Shown: piece after piece, positions 26,185-33,926 of the stretch
Layout of the letters: the number at the start of each line of letters is the position of its first letter
How positions within the stretch are numbered: position 1 is the stretch's first letter
NCBI RefSeq assembly: GCF_000250655.1
Contig: NC_016935.1
Span: 5,536,001 to 5,600,000 of the forward strand
Length of the DNA: 64,000 nucleotides
Direction: 5' to 3'
Source: Paenibacillus mucilaginosus 3016
Lineage (GTDB): Bacteria > Bacillota > Bacilli > Paenibacillales > NBRC-103111
Translations under genes and position numbers: made by a program
The notes under the pieces: generated by a model
The model's input: the letters and a program-made list of their open reading frames with translations, nothing else
Told to the model about the DNA's origin: nothing
Databases searched by the model: none

Positions 26185-27057
26185 TCACAACCTCGCCCCC
26201 TGAACCGGCGGAAGGGAACGAAATGCTTCCGTTTGCTCCGCTTCCCTGATGATCTCCTCTGCAACCGTCGTCAACCCAAGGGTATTCCCGCTGCTGTCAT
26301 TGCCACAGTTCGCCCAGCGAAATTCTCTGCTGCCTCCATTGATCAGCACCTTTAAGGAGAAATTTCGCTGTTCCGAGGAGGAACCAGCCGAAGTCTCATC
26401 AGCAGCTGCTTCACACCCTTCCGACAGCTCCTTGGTACCCAAATAATTCGCCAGCACAAGAGCCCGGTAGATGCGCTGCTTCGCCTCAAAGGGTATTTCA
26501 AAACCCTGCGCTACGTGGACGCTGCCGTTGATCAGGTCCCGGCTCAGGCGGGAGTCGATCGTGCTGATTTCGTTCTGCAAATCAAAGGCGGACGGGCCGT
26601 ATCTCAGGGCAAACTCAAAGCGGTCCTGCTTCGCCAGATCAAAAGCAATATGCAGTACCGTTCGCTCATCTGCTTCCCCCGAACACCCCCGAAGCACATA
26701 CTTCATCGATACGGAACTCTCGACTTTCTCCATAGACCTGCACGTGAGGTCCGTGATTTTTGGGGATCCGAATTTATCCTGGGTAGTATCGATCCGGAGC
26801 TTATGGCCAGCACCGGAAAAGCTGAGATCATTGTAGATGGGATCCCCCTCTATGGTCATATGGACAATCCGTACCGCCCCCCTCTGTCCCTCCAGTGAAT
26901 GCTGAACGTACTGATCCAGTGCCGTAAGGTTCTCGACATTTCCATGTTGATTTGTCACTTCAGCGGAAACATTCTTTGTTTTCCCCGGCATTTCCGAGCT
27001 TTCGCATCCCCACAGAAGGATGGCCGCACCTGCAAAGCAGGCTACTAAGCGATTCAT
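26185..27057 (-). CDS. DUF4362 lipoprotein
   Basis: 290 residues. Lipoprotein signal MNRLVACFAGAAILLWGCES (cysteine at 18). The DUF4362 region contains DQYVQHSLEGQRGAVRIVHM, TIEGDPIYNDLSFSG and DTTQDKFGSPKITDLTCRS. The C-terminal part (AKQRIYRALVLANYLGTKEL, FSLKVLINGGSREFRWANCG) is also seen in Bacillaceae members of the group. Membrane-anchored on the outer face; function unknown. First gene of a two-gene unit with the DUF5050-like protein. TACAGAGGGAGCATGTAA precedes the ATG. Confidence 0.82.
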   Translation of the reverse strand: MNRLVACFAGAAILLWGCESSEMPGKTKNVSAEVTNQHGNVENLTALDQYVQHSLEGQRGAVRIVHMTIEGDPIYNDLSFSGAGHKLRIDTTQDKFGSPKITDLTCRSMEKVESSVSMKYVLRGCSGEADERTVLHIAFDLAKQDRFEFALRYGPSAFDLQNEISTIDSRLSRDLINGSVHVAQGFEIPFEAKQRIYRALVLANYLGTKELSEGCEAAADETSAGSSSEQRNFSLKVLINGGSREFRWANCGNDSSGNTLGLTTVAEEIIREAEQTEAFRSLPPVQGARL

Positions 27058-27111
27058 TTACATGCTCCCTCTGTACCGAATAGTCGTTCTGCATTCTTAA
27101 CGCAAAAACCA

Positions 27112-27270
27112 ATGTGGATGTTCCACTTGACCGTGGAGTACATCTACTGGCCCCGGAAAGACGGATGGTATCAGCATGACTACCGCATGAGTGATGAAGC
27201 CCTGCCTCAGAAAATCCGCCCGTCCGCTCTGCGGCATTGGGAAGGACATTCCCTACCTTCGACCCCCTGA
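27112..27270 (+). other. possible 52-residue ORF or gene remnant
   Basis: Reads MWMFHLTVEYIYWPRKDGWY then QHDYRMSDEALPQKIRPSAL to a TGA. The composition is aromatic-rich and protein-like rather than random, and codon use resembles its neighbours. There is no ribosome site before either ATG, and the open frame extends upstream only to 27049. It could be the tail of a lost gene. It is the only content of this intergenic region apart from the terminator. Confidence 0.25.
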
Positions 27271-27276
27271 CACGCA

Positions 27277-27310
27277 AAAAAAGCAGACGGACCCGGAGGC
27301 CCATCTGCTT
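27277..27310 (-). terminator. intrinsic terminator of the acid-sugar operon
   Basis: AGCAGA-TGGGCC / GGGTCCG-TCTGCT stem followed by seven T residues on the minus strand, 34 bases after the pdxA-like stop. Confidence 0.85.
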
Positions 27311-27343
27311 TCGTCCTATGCTCAATGCTTAGTGTTCCCAAGC

Positions 27344-28348
27344 TTACCGCTCGCGCTTCGGAGCCAGCTCGATCGCCTGGCGGATCGCTTCCTTCAGGCT
27401 CATCTCATCGGCAATTCCTTTGCCTGCGATGTCAAAGGCAGTGCCGTGATCGACGCTCGTGCGGATGATCGGCAGCCCTACGGTAATGTTCACGCCGGCT
27501 TCGAGGCCAAGCACCTTGATCGGACCGTGGCCCTGGTCGTGATACATCGCCACGACGATGTCAAAATCGCCGCGGGTCGCGCGGAAGAAGAGCGTATCGG
27601 CCGGCAGCGGCCCCACCGCGTTAATCCCTTCGCCCTGCGCCTGCATCACGGCGGGCACGATCTTCTCATCCTCTTCCCCATACCCGAAGAGGCCGTTCTC
27701 CCCCGCATGCGGGTTGATGCCGCAGACCGCGATCTTCGGTGCGGCAATCCCTGCCTTCTGCAGCGTCTCATGCGCCATGCGGATGACCTTGTACACCCGC
27801 TCCGGATTGATCATCCGCACCGCGTCGATGATGCCGACGTGGGTTGTGACGTGGATGACCTTGAGCTTCGGTGCGGACAGCATCATGGAGAAATCCTGCG
27901 TACCGGTCAGGTCGGCCAGAATCTCGGTATGCCCCGGATAGATGTGGCCGCCCTTGTGAAGCGCCTCTTTGTTCAGGGGAGCCGTACAGATCGCGTCGAT
28001 CTCCCCGGCATTCGCGAGCTCGATCGCCTTCTTGAGGTAGCTGAACGCCGCATGTCCGGCTTCAGCCGATACCTGCCCGATCGGCAGGTCCGCCGAGACG
28101 AGGTCGAGGTCGAGGCAGTCCACCGTACCGGCTTCGAATGCCGCATCGGCAACGGCTGCAATGCGGCGCACCTTCAGGCCCGTCCGGACGAATCCGTCGG
28201 CGCGCTCCAGAATTTTGGCATCCCCGATCACGAAGGGTCTGCAGACTGCGTACACCTGCTCGTCCTTCAGGGACTTCATGATGATCTCGGGGCCGACGCC
28301 GGCAGCGTCGCCCATCGTAATCCCGATAACGGGTCTATTTGTATTCAT
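27344..28348 (-). CDS. pdxA: PdxA-family 4-phosphate dehydrogenase (probable D-threonate/D-erythronate 4-phosphate type)
   Basis: 334 residues covering the whole PdxA fold: ITMGDAAGVGPEIIMKSL at the start, ICTAPLNKEALHKGGHIYPGHTEILADLTG in the middle, and metal/active-site segments GINPHAGENGLFGYGEED and MYHDQGHGPIKVLG. PdxA proteins oxidise and decarboxylate a 4-phospho-hydroxy acid with NAD. Standing next to a DUF1537 kinase, this one is expected to be the PdxA2 type, giving dihydroxyacetone phosphate from 4-phospho-D-threonate or -erythronate, rather than serving vitamin B6 synthesis. ATG 28348 has AAAGGAG upstream and overlaps the kinase gene by 14 bases (translational coupling). Confidence 0.9.
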   Translation of the reverse strand: MNTNRPVIGITMGDAAGVGPEIIMKSLKDEQVYAVCRPFVIGDAKILERADGFVRTGLKVRRIAAVADAAFEAGTVDCLDLDLVSADLPIGQVSAEAGHAAFSYLKKAIELANAGEIDAICTAPLNKEALHKGGHIYPGHTEILADLTGTQDFSMMLSAPKLKVIHVTTHVGIIDAVRMINPERVYKVIRMAHETLQKAGIAAPKIAVCGINPHAGENGLFGYGEEDEKIVPAVMQAQGEGINAVGPLPADTLFFRATRGDFDIVVAMYHDQGHGPIKVLGLEAGVNITVGLPIIRTSVDHGTAFDIAGKGIADEMSLKEAIRQAIELAPKRER

Positions 28349-29657
28349 GAGATGATTCTCCTTTGAGTGCAGATTTGGCATGCGACAAGCTGTGCTCCCC
28401 GCCGAAGGCTCCGGCCTTGGTGACGACGGGCAGCGGGATGTCTCCGATCAGCCGGCCCAGCGGAATGCCGGGCTCCACTTCGCGCAGAAGCTGAATCCCC
28501 GACACCCCAAGCTCCCGGCAGACCGCCTTGGCGGTATCGCCGCCGGTCAGGATGACGCCCTGAAGCTTCGTCTCCCGCATCAGCCCGGAGGCCACGCGCC
28601 CAAGCAGACGGGCAATGTGGTTGGAGACCTCGGTGGAATCCAGTCCTCTCTTCGCGCCGGCCTCCTTCGACAGCCGCACATCCTCCGCAGAGGAGCTCGC
28701 ATAGAGCGAAGCGTCCGAACCGGCGGCCAGGGCGGCCAGGAGCGCGGAACGGCAGCGCTCGGTCTCCTGCCGCTCCCCTTCCTCCGACGCGATGCCCTTG
28801 ACGGTATTGAACTCCACCGCGGCGACGCCGGCTCCCGCATTATAGGCGGCAACCTGGGCCCGCGTCACACGGGAGATGCTGCCCGCAACCAACAGAACCG
28901 GTTCTCCCGACGAAGCCGGAAGTGCTGCCGAACTCCCTGTGCGCACTGGCAGTGCCAGGGCTTCGGGCAGGTAATCCGCGAGACCGGCCGAACCGGCCCA
29001 CAGAATCCGGTGCGGGGAAGCCGTCAGCCACCGCGCGATCTGCTCCAGATCTTCCTCGGTTGCCGCGTCGAAGATCAGCAGCTCCGCGCCTTCCTCCAGC
29101 CTCGAGAGGACCGCCGCAGCCAGCGCCTCTTTCCCCGCATGAAGCGTATCAAGCTCAATCAGGGCGGCCCTGCGCCTCGATTGCGACGAGAACAGCTTCA
29201 CGAGGTCGGATTCCCCCACCGGGCATTTCGGATCGTTCGCAATCTCGGTCTGGTGAACCGGTATTCCGTTCAGGCAGTGCACGCCGTTCATCGTAGTTCT
29301 TCCGATGCGCGGAAAGGCGGGGGCTACGACGGCGAAATCAAACTCGATTTCGTCCATCACGCCGTCCAGTTCTGCACCAAGATTGCCTCTCAGCGTCGAA
29401 TCCATTTTCTTGTAGACATGCCGGAAGCCCGAGCGGCGGACCCCAGCCGCCGCTTCTTTGGCCCGGGCATACGCATCCTCCCGGGGGACGGAGCGGCTGT
29501 CCGTGTCGATCACGACCGCTTCCACCCCGCCCCCTCCGGCAGAGAAGCGCTTCAGGTCGAAGATCACCTGGGTCTGAAGGCCTTTCCTGGCGAACTGCAC
29601 GCCTGAATCGGAGGCCCCGGTCAAGTCATCCGCGATAATGGCCATGTGTTTCATCAT
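28335..29657 (-). CDS. DUF1537 four-carbon acid sugar kinase
   Basis: 440 residues, the standard size. The N-terminal substrate domain opens MAIIADDLTGASDSGVQFA, with YKKMDSTLRGNLGAELDG near 85. The C-terminal ATP domain contains GVILTGGDTAKAVCRELGVSG and GIPLGRLIGDIPLPVVTKAGAFG. The DUF1537 family phosphorylates four-carbon acid sugars (D-threonate, D-erythronate and relatives) on O4. Operon order permease-kinase-PdxA agrees with that pathway. The precise acid cannot be told from sequence. Start ATG 29657 has GGAG 7 bases upstream. Confidence 0.9.
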   Translation of the reverse strand: MMKHMAIIADDLTGASDSGVQFARKGLQTQVIFDLKRFSAGGGGVEAVVIDTDSRSVPREDAYARAKEAAAGVRRSGFRHVYKKMDSTLRGNLGAELDGVMDEIEFDFAVVAPAFPRIGRTTMNGVHCLNGIPVHQTEIANDPKCPVGESDLVKLFSSQSRRRAALIELDTLHAGKEALAAAVLSRLEEGAELLIFDAATEEDLEQIARWLTASPHRILWAGSAGLADYLPEALALPVRTGSSAALPASSGEPVLLVAGSISRVTRAQVAAYNAGAGVAAVEFNTVKGIASEEGERQETERCRSALLAALAAGSDASLYASSSAEDVRLSKEAGAKRGLDSTEVSNHIARLLGRVASGLMRETKLQGVILTGGDTAKAVCRELGVSGIQLLREVEPGIPLGRLIGDIPLPVVTKAGAFGGEHSLSHAKSALKGESSHEYK

Positions 29658-29713
29658 CGGTATTCTCCTCTCCCCGTCTCTAGCTGCCAGATTGGCACCT
29701 TACACCTTAAGCC

Positions 29714-29752
29714 CTGCGGAAGCAGAAGGTCCCGGATCCAATCCGGGAGCCT
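29714..29752 (-). terminator. intra-operon hairpin between kdgT and the kinase gene
   Basis: GGCTCCCGGAT / ATCCGGGACC near-perfect stem with a 2-4 base loop, in the 107-base gap. It is followed by CTTCTGCTTCC rather than a clear T-run, so a partial terminator or mRNA stabiliser is likely. Confidence 0.5.
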
Positions 29753-29764
29753 CCGCATGGGAGC

Positions 29765-30724
29765 TTAACCAATCTGGCTCTTGACTCCGATCCTTTTGGC
29801 ATACCAGGCCGTTACGATCGGGACAAGAATCGCCGTCACGATGACGCAGGAGGCCACGAGCGCCGTGGCCGACGGCACGAGCGGTGCATAAGCCGCATTG
29901 GCTGCCGCTACGGCAGCAGGCACGCCGGCGGCGTTGCCGGCCGTGGAAGCGGCGGAGATGCCGGCAATTCCGTTGCCGCCGATGAGGCGGTCCGTGAGGA
30001 TCAGGGTGATGCCGGTGACGGCGACGACCGCCACGCCGAGCAGTACGCCCAGGAAGCCCGCTTTCCATACGGTTTGCAGGTTCAGGCCGGCTCCCAGCGC
30101 GAAGGCGAAGAAGGGAACGAGAACCGGTACGGCTTTGCCGAGGAATTCGCGCATGTCCTTATCCAGGTTGCCGAGGATCATACCGACAACCAGGGGAAGA
30201 ATGGCACCGACGAAGGTCTGCCAAGGGAACGCGGCAAGTCCTGCAATCCCGAGTGTCAGCATCGTGAAGAAAGGACCCGATTCCAGGCTCATGACCGAGT
30301 AAGCGCCCACATCTTCCTTTTTGCCGAACTGCCCCATCAGGGCCATATACAGACCGCCGTTCGTATCGTTCATGGCCGCGACGATCGCCAGGACCGACAG
30401 GCCTGCGAAGAAGCCTTCGCTGATCATGCCGTTGCCGAGGAACTGTCCGGCGATAAAACCGACGATGACGCCGGTTGCAATCTTGGTGCCGAGCAGGGTG
30501 CCGCCTTTTTTGAGAATATACGGAGTCGCCTTAAAATTGATCGTAGCCCCCATGCAGACGTAGAAAACGGCGAGGATCGGCAGAGAGCCGGTCATCAGGG
30601 CGCCGGTGAAGGAACCGAACGTTTTGCCCATGTTCGGGAACAGCGTTGTAAGGATAGCTCCCAGAAGAAGCGGTACAATCATCATGCCACCCGGAATTTT
30701 TTCGATGGACGCTTTGATTCTCAT
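29765..30724 (-). CDS. kdgT: KdgT family 2-keto-3-deoxygluconate-type permease
   Basis: 319 residues with about ten membrane helices. It opens [30 protein letters not shown], the KdgT signature, with [36 protein letters not shown] in the middle and [20 protein letters not shown] near the end. The family is a proton symporter for 2-keto-3-deoxygluconate. In this operon the cargo is more likely a four-carbon acid sugar, because no KDG kinase or aldolase is present. CTAGGAGGAAACCTC precedes the ATG. First gene of the operon, 126 bases behind the regulator. Confidence 0.9.
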   Translation of the reverse strand: MRIKASIEKIPGGMMIVPLLLGAILTTLFPNMGKTFGSFTGALMTGSLPILAVFYVCMGATINFKATPYILKKGGTLLGTKIATGVIVGFIAGQFLGNGMISEGFFAGLSVLAIVAAMNDTNGGLYMALMGQFGKKEDVGAYSVMSLESGPFFTMLTLGIAGLAAFPWQTFVGAILPLVVGMILGNLDKDMREFLGKAVPVLVPFFAFALGAGLNLQTVWKAGFLGVLLGVAVVAVTGITLILTDRLIGGNGIAGISAASTAGNAAGVPAAVAAANAAYAPLVPSATALVASCVIVTAILVPIVTAWYAKRIGVKSQIG

Positions 30725-30768
30725 GAGGTTTCCTCCTAGTTGTATAGTTTCCTTTGCAAACGAATAAG

Positions 30769-30785
30769 TGTTGTATTATGCAACA
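30769..30785. promoter_or_regulatory. palindromic operator candidate upstream of kdgT
   Basis: TGTTG-TATTATG-CAACA inverted repeat, 45 bases before the kdgT start and downstream of the sigma-A-like -10. Its minus strand also holds the -12 half of a sigma-54-like sequence (GG, ten bases, GC; 30779-30795). Confidence 0.5.
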
Positions 30786-30814
30786 TTCATTCCGTGTGAT
30801 TCGCTTACAAGGTC

Positions 30815-30844
30815 ATTATAGTCCACCGAAAAGCAGGGTTTCAA
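30815..30844 (-). promoter_or_regulatory. sigma-A-like promoter of the kdgT operon
   Basis: Minus strand TTGAAA, 18-base spacer, TATAAT, placed just after the stop codon of the regulator gene and about 90 bases before kdgT. Confidence 0.6.
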
Positions 30845-30850
30845 CGCCAT

Positions 30851-32701
30851 TTACGTTTCATTTTGCAACACATCTTTTAGTTTTCTCCACAAAGTGGACC
30901 GGTTAATGCCAAGCCGCTTGGCCGCCTTCGACTGGTTCATGTCTTCCTCGCGGAGCACCTCCAGCAGGATTCTCCGCTCGATCTCATCCCAGCTTCCAGA
31001 CAAATTCAGCTGCACCGTGTGGCTCTCCGCCTCCATCCGAAGCGCCTCCCTCACCTTCCGCCAGCCCTCTTTGGCTTCCTCCATTCCTACATAGGGTCCT
31101 TGGGAAGCGGCCAGCATATGCTCGAGCACCATCTTCAGCTGGCGGACATTGCCCGGCCATAGGATCTGCTGGAGCTCCTCTTCCACTACGTCCGGGCGGA
31201 TGCCGGCGATCTGTTTGCCATAACGGGAGTTATGGGCCGCGATCACCACGCGGGCGATATCTTCGATATCCTCCAGCCGCTCCCGCAGCGGCGGCAAATG
31301 CAGGACGGAATCCTGGAAAGCACGGGCCAGTTCCGCTGCAATCTCCCCCTTCTTCAGGAGGGACTTCACGGGCTGCAGGGAAGTGACGACAATGCGAACC
31401 GGGCCTGCCCCCTGCAGATACTCGGCCAGCCTCAGCTGGAGGAGGGAGCCGGCCTGCTCGATCTGCGTCAGGCACACCGTACCGGCCGCTTCGGTATGCA
31501 GCAGACCCGCGTAGGTCTCACTCCCGAACAGAAGGGATTCCAGCTCCCCGCCGCTTAAGGAGCCGCAGGGAAGCATGAACAAGCCCTCGGCACCCGAGCG
31601 GCTCGCCGAGTGGATCGCCTGGGCGAAGAGCCCCTTGCCGGTTCCCGCTTCCCCCTCGATCCAGACCGGCCTTTCCGTACGGGAGAGGGCCTTGGCCCGG
31701 GAGACCGCCCCGCGGATCTCGCTGCTTCCCCCGATGATCTGGGTGAAGGTTGCGATGCGTTCGGTTACCTCATAGCCCGCGAAGGCGGGGTTGGTCCCGC
31801 TCTCCCCGAGGGGGACCATATAGACAAAGTAACGGCAGTCCATCGAATTCACGGGAGCCGCGGCAGCCACTTCGATGTTCAGCCCCCGCCGCTGGAACCG
31901 CCTGGACGGACCGGGGACCGCCCCCTCTTCCGCCGGCGCAGGCTCCCCGATATACCTGGCCCATAAGGGATCGATTCCCCGCAGGTTCATGCCCCGGATG
32001 ACGCCCGGATCATAGCCGAGCAGAGAGGCTCCGGCCCGGTTGGCGTAAAGGATGGTTCCCTGCCCGTCGACGGCGAGTACGCCGGCGTGGTGCCGCTCCA
32101 GCAGCTGCTCGTAGAGCCGCTCGTTCGCCTGCGCCCGGTTCACGACGCCGTACATCCGCCTTACCTCGGCCAGCGCCTCGAGAACCGACTCCCGGCCGGA
32201 GGTAATCAGGATGCCGTTATAGCCCATCGCCTCGGCCGCCTGTACGGTAACCACATCCCCAAGTACGAGCTGCACGCCGTCCCCGAAGGCCTGGCGGAGC
32301 GCCCCTTCCACCTCGGCGGCGCTCTCGATCGGATAGCTCGGGATGTCAAAATCGAGCAGGCCCGATACTTCGGCCACCCCCCGGCAAATATTCGGAAAGC
32401 CGATGATCGCCACCTTGCTGTTCGCGCCGCGCACAAGTGTGAGCACGCGCAGAATGTCGTAGCCCGAGACGGGGATATCCACAACCGGGATGGAGACATG
32501 CTTGCGGATCAGAGACGAGGTGCCGCCGCGGCTGAGAATGACGTCGTATGAACGGCTCCGGGCCGCTTGGACGATCGGGAGGGCATTCTGCAGATCCGCG
32601 ACATGGACCTCCAGCTCCAGGCGAGCATCCTCCCGGGATCCCGCTTCCAGCAGTTCTTTCAACCCCGGATATGGGGCAATAGCCAACACTTTGATTTTCA
32701 T
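30851..32701 (-). CDS. PrpR-type PAS/AAA+/Fis regulator with degenerate AAA+ domain
   Basis: 616 residues. PrpR N-terminal sensor (about 1-185), PAS (about 195-290), AAA+ (about 318-545) and Fis-type HTH at the C-terminus (MNQSKAAKRLGINRSTLWRK). Walker A is intact (GEAGTGKG, 350-357). The GAFTGA loop that contacts sigma-54 is absent (LFGSETYAGLLHTEAAGT, 391-408), Walker B is VCLTQIE instead of LFLDEIG, and the sensor-I asparagine is lost. It therefore probably cannot remodel sigma-54 polymerase and may act as a plain repressor or sigma-A regulator of the kdgT operon. ATG 32701 has AAGGAG 5-6 bases upstream. Confidence 0.88.
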   Translation of the reverse strand: MKIKVLAIAPYPGLKELLEAGSREDARLELEVHVADLQNALPIVQAARSRSYDVILSRGGTSSLIRKHVSIPVVDIPVSGYDILRVLTLVRGANSKVAIIGFPNICRGVAEVSGLLDFDIPSYPIESAAEVEGALRQAFGDGVQLVLGDVVTVQAAEAMGYNGILITSGRESVLEALAEVRRMYGVVNRAQANERLYEQLLERHHAGVLAVDGQGTILYANRAGASLLGYDPGVIRGMNLRGIDPLWARYIGEPAPAEEGAVPGPSRRFQRRGLNIEVAAAAPVNSMDCRYFVYMVPLGESGTNPAFAGYEVTERIATFTQIIGGSSEIRGAVSRAKALSRTERPVWIEGEAGTGKGLFAQAIHSASRSGAEGLFMLPCGSLSGGELESLLFGSETYAGLLHTEAAGTVCLTQIEQAGSLLQLRLAEYLQGAGPVRIVVTSLQPVKSLLKKGEIAAELARAFQDSVLHLPPLRERLEDIEDIARVVIAAHNSRYGKQIAGIRPDVVEEELQQILWPGNVRQLKMVLEHMLAASQGPYVGMEEAKEGWRKVREALRMEAESHTVQLNLSGSWDEIERRILLEVLREEDMNQSKAAKRLGINRSTLWRKLKDVLQNET

Positions 32702-32750
32702 ATGCACTCCTTCGGACGAATCCGGTATGAATTGATGCATTTTTCATCAT

Positions 32751-32782
32751 CTGATACAGGTATTATACACTATGCGTATCAG
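32751..32782. promoter_or_regulatory. -10 element flanked by inverted repeat upstream of the PrpR-type gene
   Basis: CTGATAC (32751-32757) and GTATCAG (32776-32782) flank a minus-strand TATAAT at 32762-32767, 18 bases apart. This suggests autoregulation. No good -35 is present. Confidence 0.45.
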
Positions 32783-32885
32783 AAGACATGACAGGGTCAG
32801 ATCAGAAATTCCTTAGGCCCGGCACGCAGCGGATGCATAAATCCCTACATCCGGATACAGCCTAATTCAGGAAGGAGGGCGCGAA

Positions 32886-33446
32886 ATGGACCGGGATCAA
32901 GCGATCAGGCTGAACGATGCCAATGTGGAACAAATTGAGCGGCTGCTCCATCAAAAGGTTCAAATCTGGGCGGAGCATATCGTACTAACCCCTCTGTGGT
33001 GGCTTGGCGTCGCCCTGTCGATTGTTCCCTGGATCGTGTGGTACTGTATCCGGGAGCGGCAGTGCACAGACCGTATTCTGTATGCCGGCCTCTTTGTCAT
33101 GTGCCTCTCCCTGATGCTCGATATCGTCGGAGACCAGTTCGGCTATTGGCATTACCGTTATAACGTGCTTCCGCTGGTACCCACCTATTTTCCATGGGAT
33201 CTGACCTTGATGCCGGTAACCGTCATGCTGCTGCTCCAGTACAAACCGGGAGCCAACCCGCTTCTCAAAGCATTGTTCTTCTCCCTGCTGACCTCCTATG
33301 CGGCCGAGCCCTTCTTCGCCTGGCTGCAAGTGTATCAAATCGCGGACTGGCGGTACTCCTACTCGGTGCCCGTCCAGTTTGCCATCTATCTCCTCGCCCA
33401 CTATCTCACCCGCAGGTACCAATTTCAGCCGCTCGAGAGGATTTGA
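32886..33446 (+). CDS. CBO0543 family membrane protein
   Basis: 186 residues with about five membrane helices. After a soluble lead (MDRDQAIRLNDANVEQIERL) it reads TPLWWLGVALSIVPWIVWYC, SLMLDIVGDQFGYWHYRYNVLPLVPTYFPWDLTLMPVTVMLL and YAAEPFFAWLQVYQIADWRY, the conserved aromatic pattern of CBO0543 proteins of Bacillales and Clostridia. Function unknown. AGGAAGGAGGGCGCGAA precedes the ATG. Single gene with a terminator at 33550. Confidence 0.85.
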   Translation: MDRDQAIRLNDANVEQIERLLHQKVQIWAEHIVLTPLWWLGVALSIVPWIVWYCIRERQCTDRILYAGLFVMCLSLMLDIVGDQFGYWHYRYNVLPLVPTYFPWDLTLMPVTVMLLLQYKPGANPLLKALFFSLLTSYAAEPFFAWLQVYQIADWRYSYSVPVQFAIYLLAHYLTRRYQFQPLERI

Positions 33447-33549
33447 CGCCGAAAAGGAAATGCCGAGCCGACGGACTAACCTGCCATGCACGGTAAGACA
33501 GATCGCACTGTCCCTCCCAGCCGGCTTCCCGGCAACCCGACACTCCAAA

Positions 33550-33586
33550 GAGCAGTCCCTCCCCAGTGGAGCGGACTGCTTTTATT
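33550..33586 (+). terminator. intrinsic terminator
   Basis: AGCAGTCC / GGACTGCT stem with CTCC-CCAGT-GGAG inside, followed by TTTTATTT. About 100 bases after the CBO0543 stop. Confidence 0.85.
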
Positions 33587-33926
33587 TCGTTCCGGCCCGC
33601 CCTGCCCCGTCTGCCCCCTCCCCGGAAAAAGCATACAGTCCTGTCAGATTCACGAAATTTATCCCCCCATCCCAGAAATGAACACCTCCCGGCCCCGGCT
33701 CCAGGATGGCTATAATCAAGGAGCGAAGAAGATCGCCGCCCGGTTCCCCGGCTTCTTGATTCGCCAAGGAGGTGAGCACGCCGCCGCGCGAATGCCGCCT
33801 GGTTCACGCTGCCCCTAAGCCATGGCTTGAAGGGAGGTGATTCGCAGGAACGAGTTTGTCATTGTAATCGCTTTCTTCATCGTGCAGCAGGCAAGTCCAT
33901 TCCCAATCCCCAAGGAGGAACATGAT
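33587..33926. other. upstream region of the LPMO gene
   Basis: 340 bases with no gene. A TATAAT lies at 33711-33716 without a matching -35. Two strong AGGAGG-like sites at about 33770 and 33833 precede very short frames. The LPMO's own ribosome site follows at about 33914. The purpose of the extra ribosome sites is not clear. Confidence 0.4.

Noticed and set aside
30779-30795. sigma-54 promoter as a firm call
   Set aside because: GG-N10-GC is present with a fair match, but the adjacent regulator lacks GAFTGA and Walker B, and a sigma-A promoter lies just upstream. Kept only as a possibility.
33447-33549. Possible riboswitch (GGCTTCCCGGCAACC-like segment) after the CBO0543 gene
   Set aside because: It lacks the other helices of the SAM-I fold and lies downstream of, not upstream of, a gene with a terminator.
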